DNA of 64,000 nt, taken from positions 15,573,111-15,637,110 of the forward strand of contig NC_056552.1 in NCBI RefSeq assembly GCF_910596095.1. Direction: 5' to 3'. Of the stretch, positions 1-11,220 are shown in pieces. Below the pieces are notes generated by a model. It saw nothing but the letters and a program-made list of their open reading frames with translations, ran no database searches and was not told the DNA's origin. This DNA comes from Thunnus maccoyii (Eukaryota > Chordata > Actinopteri > Scombriformes > Scombridae). Made by a program: the position numbers and the translations under genes. Numbering within the stretch: the stretch's first letter is position 1; every line of letters starts with the position of its first letter.

Positions 1-79
1 AAAATAGAACAGAAGTAAAAGGAAAAACTATAATATATTTACAGGAATATACAGATACATATACATTATACATTATACA

Positions 80-81
<2 letters not shown>

Positions 82-152
<71 letters not shown>
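82..152. repeat. (TA)n microsatellite
   Basis: About 70 bp of near-perfect TA dinucleotides. The flanks are also AT-rich and resemble the 3' region of fish LINE-like repeats, with phrases such as gtgcaaaaacactcagtggg to the right. Confidence 0.95.
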
Positions 153-849
153 GTAATGTGCAAGTTATGGTGCAAAAACACTCAGTGGGTAGTGCAAAGG
201 TATTCTATAGTAGTGTAAAGTATTTTTTAGGGCTCAAGAAGTCAGAATAAAATGAAAGTGTCAAAAATACAAGAAAAAAAAACTATATTCAAGTTGCTGA
301 AATTTAATTATTCAAATTCTTATCTAAAAGTTCAAGTGCAGTCAAAAATCTGGTCGACCCACAACAAACCCACCACACATTCACCAAAATTCAACATGAA
401 AAATTCAAACTTGACCCTTCTAGACTGATTGGACGGAGGTCTTCAGTCAGACTTGATTGAATTTCGATATCTGAAATTCACCAATCCAACTAGAGAAACC
501 TGAGTTTTTGATTTGACTTGAATTTGAATACAGGTCGTTGGACACTCTTGATGCTTGAATTTTCTCTGTGAATTTGTGAACCGTAAAAAGAAAAAAAAAA
601 ACAGAAAATGTATTTTTTGCTCCACTTGTAATTATGTGATTCACCATATGGATTCAGAAAGTTTACTCAGTGCCATAAAGTCAGTGGTATTTAAATGTCA
701 ACATTAAGCAGTGATTACATTTCACACTTAACTACTTAGTTGCTTGTAAGAATCAAATTATTATTACTATGATTTGCTTCCACATGATTAACACAAAAAA
801 GCATCGACATGTTAACACAGGGAAGTTTATATGAGCAGTACATATGTAC

Positions 850-905
850 AAGGTCTCCCTTGATCTCAGTGGGACTTACCTGATTAAATAAAGGTATAAA
901 ATTAT
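850..905 (+). repeat. LINE-like 3' tail remnant
   Basis: The phrase ending gggacttacctgattaaata followed by an aaggt tail resembles the 3' end of CR1/L2-type fish LINEs, which end in a short ttaaataaagg-like repeat. Only about 55 bp is recognisable and no reading frame is attached. The family call comes from memory of such tails, not from an alignment. Confidence 0.4.
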
Positions 906-3900
906 TACTATTATATAAGATTGATCATTACAGTATATGTTTACCACAAAATTAAATGACAGTGAGGTCAGAGGTCAGCGTCAGGAAATCAAGATGTTTT
1001 TGGTAAACACGCTGCTGCCCAGTGTATGCCTGGATGGAGCCTCATGCTGTGAGGCTTACCTCGAGCTGACCGACTGTCTGACTCAGCGGCAGAGTCATGG
1101 ACGTTGGCAAAGACGATTTTAGACAGAAAAGGAGGGTTCAGAAAAACACTTGATGCTCTTTGCAGCTGTGCAGTTTTCTGTTTATTGTGTATATCCTGAG
1201 TGGGAAAGAAATCAAAGACGGCTACTAATGTTTCATCCCAGTTTGTGCCTCTCTGTGTTCTTCTACTGTCCTCTGCAGATCCGTCAAACATGTTGAGATA
1301 CTACAGTAATACTAATATTACATTAAATTTGAAAAGCAAAGCAAGATAGTAAAATGGATATTACACATACTCTATTTTTGGAACTAGAGAAAAGTCTTTG
1401 GTGTTGTGATTAGAAGCAATTTTGAAAGAGTTTATGTTTATGATACAGTCCAGGCAAAGAAGTAATAAAAGCACGGATGAGTCTTTGCAGATAAAAAGAA
1501 AATTATCTATACATTTTATGAAGCTGCAGGAATTAGGGGTTTGGACTGTTGATGTTGTGCAAAGATATAAAGAGTACTGTAAAATAAAATCATGAGAGGG
1601 TACACTGGAGGACATTAAACATTCAGTTTACAGCTTCTTTGAGGCAGATCTGCATCTCAAACAACACGAGAGATGCTCACCTAGTGATAAAGATCTTTAA
1701 TTAAAAACAAAACGCGCAGTTAAACCTAAAAGCCGGACTCATCAGGACACAGCCTGCACTACAGCCCAACCCTGTGAGTAATGACCTTTATATAGCTCGT
1801 ACAAGAGAAATGAAATGTCATAACATACTGTGCAACAAACTCATTTACTACTGAGTTTAATATAGCCATTAAAAGAATAATAGTAGTTATGTTTGCTCAG
1901 GGAGGATTAATCCAGCAGATTTCTGTGAAACCACAAACATTATTTAAACCCAGACCCCTGTCCTCTCTGCAGGGACCAGCGCTAACATCTGCCGACTGAG
2001 AAAACACATAACGGATAATGATGAGAGTCACTTGTGTAGAGTATCTGAGCAGCAACCATCTGGCTGTCTGTTGCTCTGAAAGGCTTTTGGCTTTCACTTT
2101 ACAATTTGGTTACTTAATAATGTCATTACATAACAATGTCAAGATTGTCTATAACAAAATGTACTGAGCAGCTGCTGGTTTTTCTATTAAAACCACACAT
2201 ATTCACTTCAGCTAAAGTCATCTTCACATGGTCATTTCATAACAATAAAGCTGGCAGCAACAATCGAAATATTACAGTCATATTTCACCAAAGAGGGACA
2301 GAGCTCTGAATCCACACTGCGATGATGAGTAGTTTTCATTACAGAGACAATAATGAGCACATTACTGCCACCTAGCCAGGACTGTGATGGAAAGTTAAAG
2401 GTAGCAGCTGGCAGAGGAAGTGTAGCAGCAGAGCTGTGCAGTGATAACGGGTCAAATATGAGCCTGAAGCTCACATCCCAATTCAATTAAGCTACAATTA
2501 TGTGAATATTATAAAGGTATTCACTGATAACCCAGTTTGTAGAGTTTGAATGATTTCAAGAAATGTCCTGCTCTTCTTACTTTAACATGATTATTAGTGT
2601 GGGATTTTTGTGGCAATTTACCGGGTAAAAAGTGCATTTAGTTAAGAATACACATGGAAATAAATAACTAAATAATTAATGTGTTGACAAAACAATCTCA
2701 CCACAAGATCTATTTAGTCTGGAGCTTTCGATTGTGGCCCATGATCCACATCAACTGGAGTTTTCCCTGTTGTCTTAAAACTGTATATGTTCTTTGAGAG
2801 CACTTTAAAGATGGGAATGTAAAGTCCAAACAAGAGTAAATCCTAAGTTCTTAAACAAATCTGGAAATATGAAAACCTACAGTTCTATGACAGTATTGAG
2901 ATTCTTCACTTAAGTCAAAGTACCAAAACAACAGTGTAGAAAAAGCTCTGTTACAAGTTAAAACTCTGCATTCAAAAGCATACTTTATGTAAAACAACAG
3001 AAGTGTTTTCAGTAAAATGGACATGAAGCATCACATGTTCAAGTCCTTGTTCTGCAGGAAAATGTCCCCTGTGACTGATGCATTGGAGAGTTTTACATCT
3101 TTGTGCCTTTGATGATTATTTAAATAAAACCAAGTGAGATGTTTAAAGGGGAAATGTGTCTTTAGTGAAACTGCAAACAACTCACACACAGCTGAAACTT
3201 GACAGGGAACCCCAACTAGACTGACTCAGAACCTCAGAACCTCTCAATTAATAAGTCTCTGAAGATGACAAACATATGGTGCTTTACGGAAAATTATTCA
3301 CTGATGACAGACTGTATTAATTATTAATAATGTCAGTAAAGAAAAAACCCCAAATGTAAATAATGTTTGAAAACATCTGAGCCAAAGAAATATGATGATA
3401 ACCTCACTTCATGTACACAGCAAAGCCATAAGAGTTCATTTAAAAACTGAATATCAACAGTCAACAACAGGTTTTTTTAAGCACATGTATAAATGATAAA
3501 GTTAATGATGCAAGTGTGAGCTGCAATTAAAGCATGTAAATGGAGATCAGCTGTGATTAAAGTTATAATAACCACCTGTGTGTTTCCTGCTATGATAAGT
3601 CAGAATGTCTGCCATGAAAAAGTTAGATTGTTAATTTAGAAACACAGTAAGACAGTTTTTGACAAATAAACTGTGAAAGTGTTTTTTCAATCAACGGTTT
3701 TCAGATAAAGTAATTGTCATTTTAAAAAAAAAAATCTGCCATCATAGAAAGTGGAGCGGATAATTTGTTGTGTCGACAGCAGCTGTGAAACTCTCTCATT
3801 AACTGGGAACTGCAGGCGGCTGAAACAGGATGGAGTCTGAAAAAAAAGAGCTAATAACACAGACTGATTGTTTGATGTGCAAACTTCCACAAGTATGTGA

Positions 3901-4639
3901 TTCTATATATTTTTTTTAAAGTTAATTTTTCACCTTATAAGTCTCAAAAACAACTGAAAATCCACAACGACTGCTGCAACAACAACCAGACGCATTAATT
4001 CACACTGATTTTTTTCAGCCCCAGTTCTCTTTGCAAATTAATCAGGCGCTAATAGAAGAGCATCGCCACAGGTCAGTATATCTCATTATGCTGTGATTTC
4101 CTATGCAGACTGACAGGATGATCATGATGCATCCAAACACTGCCAAGCTGACTCACATCCTCTGTGTTTATGTGACCCAGCTGGATAATCCCTGACCCAC
4201 TTACTGCATCTGGATGTGACTCTGGCTGGTATACTGATCCCCTTGTGAGCCTCCCTGTACTGTATGACTACTGTTAAATTAGCTGAGTGCAAAGAAAAAA
4301 TATCTTTCGCTGTCAAAAATGTTAACATTGGTGAAGGAGATTTCTGCTGGTCTCAGATGTTGTGAGTGCTTTTGGATTTCTGCTAATGCAGTAGATTTAT
4401 TCTGTGAACTCTGGACGCTCCCGTGTAAACACTAGTTTTTGTTTTTTTAGGGAATTGTGACGTGATTACTTTTTTATGCTGAATATAGCCATGTTTATGT
4501 ATGTACAGTATAATTTCCTGTGTTCATTATTGCAACAGAGCTGTCACTTCACAGCTTTATATATTTCAATGGGACACATTTAAACATATTATAACCAAGC
4601 AGTTGTGATTTCTATTATGTTAAAATTACTGAAACAAAA

Positions 4640-4935
4640 GATTTTTTCACTATTAATTAACCTGCCAGTTATTCTCTCAATTAATAGATAAATCACTTGG
4701 TCTATAAAACATAACAAAACTGTGAACAGTGCCTTAGAGGCTGAGTTTATGTCCTCAAATAGCTTGTTTCTTCTCATCAATAGGTCCAGTATTCAATTTA
4801 ATATAATGTAAGGCAAGTAAAAGCAGCAAAATGTCACATTTGGGAAGCTGGAACTTTGTAATGTTTGCCATTTTTCTTGAAAAATGACAATTGATTATCA
4901 AAATAGTTGTTGATTAATCTCCTGAAGATCAACGT
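4640..4935 (+). repeat. Inverted-end ~300-bp repeat, copy A
   Basis: One of at least seven copies in this window of a short non-coding repeat. Shared landmarks are a ggtctataaaa-like phrase near one end, a cacatttgggaagctgga-like middle, and a terminal gattatcaaaatagttg. The ends are roughly complementary, and there is no reading frame. It fits a non-autonomous DNA transposon (MITE-like) that is very common in teleosts. The exact superfamily is not clear. Confidence 0.65.
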
Positions 4936-7900
4936 ATTGATTTACAGTACAATATAGTACAATATTAGTATATTAATAATATTATTAGCACAATATAGCC
5001 TTTAAATTTCATTCATTCATTCAAATTTTCATTTCCCGGCTAATTTGGATGCAAGAATCCACTTTAAAAACCAGATTTTTCTTCATTATATTCCCAAAAA
5101 AAAAGGAATTTTGCAAAATCACTGTTCTTATTATACGAGTTTGTGCAACCAATAGAAGGTTAAAAACTCCAGAGGAAATAATGAGTGATACTTTGCTTTG
5201 ATTCCTCAGAAGTCATCTGAGGCTTTAGTTCTCATTACAACCTCCTACAGTGGATTTCCTTGGCTCCGGGCATCTCCCTTCAGCATTTTGCTCTTCCTGC
5301 TGTCTGCGCTTCACTCCCTGACAACAGCAGGCTCTTTCCATCCCTGCAGCTTACAAACCATCACAGCATGGAGAACTACATTAATACTTTCCTCTTGTTT
5401 TTTTTTTTTTGTTTTTTTGTTTTTGCTCTCATCTGCTAAATTACAAAACATAATCTCCTCAATGGCTAAAGCTCTCTGGACATCTCTCACTTATGACACT
5501 CACACAAAAACACAATCGCTTTAAATCTCCCACTGCTGCTGCTCTTTATCTGTTCAAAACAACACTGAAAACACTTTCACATGCATTGTGTCTTTATTAT
5601 GAATGTGCCGCAGAAGTATAATATTCCAAGTGCCAGCTTATCTTGTCATTTTCAACTTCTATCATCATCATACATGAATAAAAATGCCACAGCATGCCAA
5701 TAACCACAAATATTATAGTAGCCCGGTGGTAATACAACGACTGTCAGGAGGCTAGCTGACAGTTTCTGTGCCTACGTTAGATTATGACTACTTAATGCTA
5801 ACTCATAAACTAGAGAATTATCACAATATTGAGATTTATATCAGCAGAGTACACCAACTGTTGATTACAATTAAATTTACACATTAAGTAGTAACAGAGG
5901 GAAAAACGCCATATTAATAATCATAACAGAAAATTGGCTGCAGGTGTGGACTGATGAGGCTCAGGAGTTGAGCCATTTCTGTACAAAATTTGGAATCCAG
6001 TTTAATACAGATAATAAATTAAGAGAATTTAATCCAGTCTTGAATGAAACCCAGTTGTTTCAGATCACAGTGAGACAGATTGGAGGTTAGTTTGAGGATA
6101 CAATAATAAATCAGATTTAGAAATTAGTTTTGAAAAGTTAAGCTACCACACTGCTATTCATATCTCACACCAATAAACCATTTCTGAACCAGTGTTTTTA
6201 CAAATAATCCAGCAAAAGACAGCATCCGACTGTTTGTGACAACAAAAAGGGAGTGTAGGATTTATAAAGGGTAAGAATCAGCTGTGATTTGAATACATCT
6301 TTTAAAAGAATCAGTCTAGTTTGAAGGGATCTGTGGATGCTGGTCCACAACTTTGACTGCAATCACAAGCTATTTAATTTGTTAATCAAATATAGTGATG
6401 CCCATATGCACACGATACTACCACCATCTGTCAGCTGTGGCACAGTACTTCAAACAGCATCACATTATGAAATTAGTGGTTCAAAATTTCCTTTTTCCAA
6501 AATGATCTTTTACAAACGTTATCAAAAGATAGGTTATAGGTGACGTGGCGTAATTAGCCTCTACTGTAAAATGAATGTTTTAAGTATCTTGCTGCTTCTT
6601 TCTCTTGTACCCTTTTTTCTCTGGATCACATTGGTTAGTGGTGTCGAACAAGTGTGAAGTTGCAGTTGCACTTTTGATGTTCCCCCTCTGCAACAACAAT
6701 TCTGCGATCAGAGGTGGGACCTCACAAAGCAAGAAACTTTCCTGAATTCTTTTTTTGGCACTTTTTTTCCCCCTTCTTGCAGTGATAAAGTGTGCCTTCT
6801 GTGCAAGACTTTCCATAATCCCTTCCATTTTAGCACCCATAGCTAGTCCTTGGTAAGCCTCTTTTGCCACCCGTACGCTTGCTCTCTAACACAAGATGTA
6901 TGGCAGGAGTCATGAAAATCACAGAAAGAGTCTGAAACAAGGAAAACGTTGTGATTGAAAGTGTTTCTTCTCTTTGAGGGATGGATTTCTGCAACACTAA
7001 TCCCAGAGCCTCTCTCTCTCTCCGCGTGTCCGAGGGGATTTAATAGCAAACTGATGCATCCTGTCGTCGGTGCAGTGAAGGATGGACTTTGCAGTGCATT
7101 TTGTTGAGACTTGCATGTGGCGCTGAAGCTGGGAGGCAATCCTTCCTGTGTCACCTTTTTGTAACCACCTCTGCTGGTCTCCCATGTTTTTATAGTCCAC
7201 CTTGTCTGAGTCAGTTCTGCGAGTGATCGTAGCGTTCTTGAGGAGTCATGTCTTATACCGAGAATCGTTCTGAGTGCTTTGACCAGGATACGAAGGGACT
7301 GATTAGTCTGACTCCCTTCTCCATCTAACATCAGACGGATAAACCCCCCCCCCTCCCACCCCCCGACTCAGAGCAGCAATATCTGCATATTTTATTTTCC
7401 TCCATTAGCCAAAAGGGATTTATATAGATTACAGAAATATAAGTAAGCACTGAATATCGGGTGCATTTTTGTCACACATCCAGGTAATGACTAGGCGGTA
7501 AAGACGGTGGTGCAGGTGCGGGCCAGACGGTCAGTTCCCTTATCCAGTTTCATCCTGGGATGAAACTCAGGTTTTCACATTTACTAAAAAAAGAAAAGGA
7601 AGCGTATTAGTTGAAGAGCTATATAATCTGCAACTTAATATGGATGTATAAACTTTCACAAACCACAGAAGACAGTTATATAATGAGGAAAAAACAAGGG
7701 TTGTTGAGTCCCAGAGCCCTTAAACTCAAGTTGTGTGTTCAATTGCTCTTCCAGACATTAAGTTAATTAGGACATCTCTTGGCTTAATGATACCCAACAG
7801 GCTGCCACTGTGTGCATTCAAAAAAACAGCACAGATAAGTATCTGCTTGAAGAGAAAAGGCAAAGAATCATTTAACTGACTGCAGCCCTCATTAATGTGT

Positions 7901-7966
7901 TTACAGTAACGTACAAAGACAGTTCCTTCCTTTTCAAGTCACTGAAATCATCACTGATCTGTTATC

Positions 7967-8250
7967 AGAATCTGTTTATTTGCCAGGTACAATAAATGTA
8001 CAGATATTTTGTCTTGTGAGCACGTCAACAACTCACAACACACCGACATACATGATATACATATATGGTACAGGGACAACAAGACATTTTGTACAAGCAA
8101 ACAGTGCAAGGCATACAACAGACAGCGGACTACACAAATCACTCTACAGAAACACACACGGCTCTCTGGCATGCAGTCTGGTTACAGCTGGAGGCTGGAG
8201 GCCACCCGTGCAAATGGGAGACAGAAAATTGAATCTGATGCAAATGTGAT
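7967..8250 (-). repeat. LINE/SINE-like 3' tail remnant
   Basis: Opens with atcagaatctgtttatttgc, the reverse complement of a common teleost retroelement tail. A second member of this general type occurs near 31,797. The copy carries an AATAAA on the minus strand (about 7,975-7,980), which could serve as a poly(A) signal for prrt2 lying upstream on the same strand. That use is an inference. Both the family and the right boundary are uncertain. Confidence 0.4.
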
Positions 8251-8589
8251 TAATATGCTCTGGTATTTGCGTAGCGTTGACATAGTTCCTAAAGTGCCGC
8301 AGTGTGTGAAGACTTGTGCAGGCGTTGTAGCTAGTAAAATATTGTGCAAAAACATGAATGGTAGTAGTCAGTCAGATTGTGCAGACAGAGCTGAACTGTT
8401 ATATTTTGACGGGATAAACAGCAGGTGTTTTTTTTGGAGGGGGGGGGGGCGGGGTCTCAGGAGGATCAGTGGTCGCAGAGATATTAATACAAATCCTTAG
8501 TTGTCAATTCACAGGCAAAAAAAGGAGGAGTTCAGGGGGACGGATCAGCTGTGCACAACAACACACGGGTAAAAGGGTGAGGTTAAGGG

Positions 8590-9266
8590 TTATAGGTCAG
8601 ATTTGGGACACTCACTGGCCAGGTTGACAATGCAGGCGATGATAATGACCGTCCCTCCTACTAGTGACACCATGGAGAGCATCTTGGCCACACGTCCCAG
8701 ACGCACTGCGCCATCCAGGTTTCCCTGCTCGAGACTGTTCTTGGACTGCGAGAGAAGATCAAACCATCTGTTAGCATCGTTCCGGTTGCACACGTTAAAG
8801 AGTTTGGAGAAAAGATCCCAGTTCTTACCATGATTGAGTAGACAAATCCCACAATGTTGATAGGCCAGACAGGGCAGAAGCAGGCCAGCACGGACAGGAG
8901 GAGGTAGTCTTTAACCTTGGTCCGGTCCAAGGGTGGGTTGGTGGCGATGCTGGAGTGACGAGAGAGCGACGGCCTGGGCGAAAAGGCGGTGTAGCCGATG
9001 GAGCTCGCCCTGCTTCCCTTCCTGGTCTTGCTGTGATGGGGGTAGGAGATGGAGTGTTGTCTTCTCGGAGGAGAGGAGATGACAGGAGAGGCGGTGTCCG
9101 CGGGCGCCGGGTGGATCCCGTTACCTACACATGAGGGATGAAAAGGGGGCGAGAAAAATGTTTGAAACACTGGGAGGACTAAACGTGTGCGTGCGCTGGA
9201 ATTTTACTTTCCCTGAGTGAGCTGACAAAGCATCTGTGTGACCCCACTCCCCCCCCACCTCCCTCC

Positions 9267-9315
<49 letters not shown>

Positions 9316-9586
9316 CCAACCAGCCGCTGCTTTAATGCAAGGTCAAACTCAGTCACTTACTGTTCTTCAGTTTCTCGTTGATGACTATGACTAGCTCTCC
9401 TTTGGATTTGCTGCGGGGGGGTCTCGTGCTGTCCGGGCTGCCGCTGTGGATGAGCTGTTCACCTCTGACATCCGGGCACGGCACGGAGACGGGGGCTTGG
9501 CTCGACAGAGAGCCCTCCTGATCCAGCAGCGACGGTTGTTCCTCCCCTGGCCAGATGGCGGGAGCTGGCATCATGTTCACAGCCAT
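8590..9586 (-). CDS. prrt2: Proline-rich transmembrane protein 2 (PRRT2)
   Basis: Three coding exons on the minus strand: 9,586-9,361, 9,124-8,829 and 8,745-8,590. All have GT-AG introns and they join in phase to 225 aa. PRRT2 is a presynaptic membrane protein that acts with SNARE proteins and voltage-gated sodium channels to control transmitter release; human loss causes paroxysmal kinesigenic dyskinesia. The diagnostic part is the C-terminal half: [20 protein letters not shown] (about 147-166) in the first hydrophobic segment, the loop [20 protein letters not shown], and a second hydrophobic segment (about 197-217) containing [16 protein letters not shown]. The N-terminal half is low-complexity and Ser/Pro-rich, and much shorter than in the 340-aa human protein. 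The start is the first ATG of the exon ([10 protein letters not shown]). Other dispanin/CD225-like proteins share the fold, but the loop and the kif22 and maz neighbours favour prrt2. Confidence 0.92.
9260..9312. repeat. (CT)n microsatellite in prrt2 intron 1
   Basis: A polypyrimidine run on the plus strand, mostly perfect CT dinucleotides from about 9,272. It lies in the first coding intron of prrt2, about 50 bp from the donor of the first coding exon. Purine-pyrimidine mirror tracts of this kind can form triplex DNA. No function is shown here. Confidence 0.9.
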
Positions 9587-9779
9587 GCTGACACCAAAAT
9601 GAAGCCTCTGTTTGTGGTCCAGTCCTGCTAGTGCTTCCTGTAGTTACACCTGGGAGGGGGGGCAGAAAATGGTTTTGTAAACAGAGACTACTCTCTCCTA
9701 TCTGTTTTTGAGCTGATTTAGAATCTGGAGCTCAAAGCCTCTTTATAATCCACATTTATCCTCATTTTTTATCACTCTC

Positions 9780-9888
9780 ATAGTAAATAAACAGGCTCAA
9801 TCACTCTTAAAGCCACAGTTGAATAGTAAATAATCAGATTCAATCAGTCTTAAAGCCACGTTGAATAGTAAATAAACAGGCTCAAGGT
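9780..9888. repeat. Short minisatellite, ~43-bp unit
   Basis: About two and a half units, each starting atagtaaata and containing a cagattcaatca-like core and cttaaagccac. The unit copies differ at several positions. It lies upstream of prrt2's first coding exon, probably in 5' non-coding or intronic DNA. Confidence 0.8.
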
Positions 9889-10439
9889 AAACAGATCATG
9901 ATCAACTGGAAATCAGGCCTCATCTGTGCCTCAGAGATCTTATTTAAATAGCAGATGAGCTTCCTCCTATAAGAGAAAGCAGGTCACAATGACATGAGGA
10001 GTACAAAGGCATGGCAGATGGAGGCAGGTTCCTTTGAAACGATGGTAGCAGCCATAGTCTCCGTGCAGGTGTGTACATACCATTATTTCATCATGTGTAC
10101 ACAAGCGTTAACGAGCATAAACGGTGGCCGGTTGTTGGGCGCAGAACAATAGGGAGCAGTCAAAGGATGGAGACAAAGGCGGAAAAAAACAGTCGGATAG
10201 ATGAGTGAAGGAGGAGCTCGTTAATTAGCTGCTGCTGGTAATTTGGATTCAGTGGATGTGAGCTGCTAAATTGCAATGATAAGCAGAAAAAACAACACAT
10301 GCAGCTTCATTGGATTCTTGCTTTTAAAGCAAACAAGCAATTTTGAATGACTTGGCTCTTTTAATCAATCAACACTACGAGGGGAGGGAGGGGGGATAAA
10401 AGTGGCTGTAAAAATAAATCAAACTGACCTTTTTAATCC

Positions 10440-10770
10440 AGCCGGAGCGTCCCTGCCTTTAACATCGCGGTAATCTCAGGTGGAAAAATCGACATCAGAC
10501 GCGACCAAACATCTTTTCTGCAGCCATAATGTTGTTGCAAACATACAATTTGCATAAAATTTCGATAGTATCCGTTTGTCGTGTGTGAGAGGTGGAGGAG
10601 CAGCAGCAGCAGGGCGGATGCAGCGCCTGGTTCCAGCGCAGTGCTGGGATGGGGAGTCTCCTCCTGGACGGCAGGAAGGATCAGGGAGGAGGGGTGTGTG
10701 TGAAATGAAAAGTGAAATCAACCAGACTACGTGCTGTGGGAGGAGGAGGAGGGGGGAGGTGGACTAATAG
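10440..10770 (-). promoter_or_regulatory. prrt2: Probable prrt2 promoter / 5' non-coding exon region
   Basis: This 330-bp island is richer in GC and CpG than its surroundings. It lies about 0.9-1.2 kb upstream of the first prrt2 coding exon and between prrt2 and the 3' end of kif22. A splice acceptor-like CTCCCAG sits just upstream of the coding exon on the minus strand (about 9,650), which implies a 5' UTR exon further up. The placement of transcription start here is inferred from composition only. Confidence 0.4.
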
Positions 10771-11029
10771 CATCCTCCTCTCTTCAACCTCAAACCACCT
10801 AACACTGAATAATGTTCATTAATGCAGCATGTAAATAAAAAAGGGGTCCTCCTGCCTCCATCTCAGTTCAGAAATGAGCCCAATTAAGGCTTCAAACCAG
10901 AAATGTGTCGATAAACTGCCCAAAGAGACGGTGGTTCGTGACCTGAGACCAGTCAGGGTGGGTGACTTTTTAATCGTATGTGAAAGTGGCCATCAGATTT
11001 ATTTATCATCAGGAAATAAACACAAACAT

Positions 11030-11220
11030 TTAGTGACACGAGAGTCCTTTATTAAAAAAGCAATAGTGCGCCATCAGGTGGAGCACAGTGGTAACTACAA
11101 AGTCATAAAAACAAAACCATAAAACAAAGCAAAATCAAAACACAAAAAAATGGAGATAAAAATTTCTTAGATAAAATAATATTTACATTAGATGCAGGTA
11201 TGATTAAGAAAAAGAAACGA
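11030..11220 (-). terminator. kif22: kif22 3' UTR and poly(A) signal
   Basis: Below the kif22 stop codon the minus strand carries an AATAAA at 11,053-11,048, about 170 bp after the stop. A second AATAAA-like site lies near 11,000. This gives a short 3' UTR. No transcript evidence is available to fix the cleavage site. Confidence 0.55.

Larger units (their letters stand above)
1..7960. other. Gene-free left flank
   Basis: I see no exon with conserved protein similarity here on either strand. The stretch is AT-rich and holds a TA microsatellite (about 82-152), a LINE-like 3' tail (about 850-905), one copy of the roughly 300-bp inverted-end family (about 4,640-4,935), and scattered short open frames. 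The longest of these (minus, 6,843-7,331) has no recognisable domain. It lies downstream of prrt2 on the prrt2 strand, so its right part may hold prrt2 3' UTR sequence. An unrecognised non-coding RNA cannot be excluded by eye. Confidence 0.6.

Noticed and set aside
6580-6870. 96-codon minus-strand frame with basic stretches
   Set aside because: No similarity recognised, AT-rich intergenic context, no splice partners found.
6843-7331. 162-codon minus-strand frame
   Set aside because: No recognisable domain or conserved splice context. I considered a decayed Tc1-like transposase but could not match the DNA-binding or catalytic blocks.
8009-8500. 163-codon plus-strand frame
   Set aside because: Begins within a retroelement tail and ends in a poly(G)-coded glycine run antisense to the probable prrt2 3' UTR.
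10874-11122. 82-codon plus-strand frame opposite the kif22 3' end
   Set aside because: No similarity; overlaps the kif22 3' UTR and its poly(A) signal in antisense.
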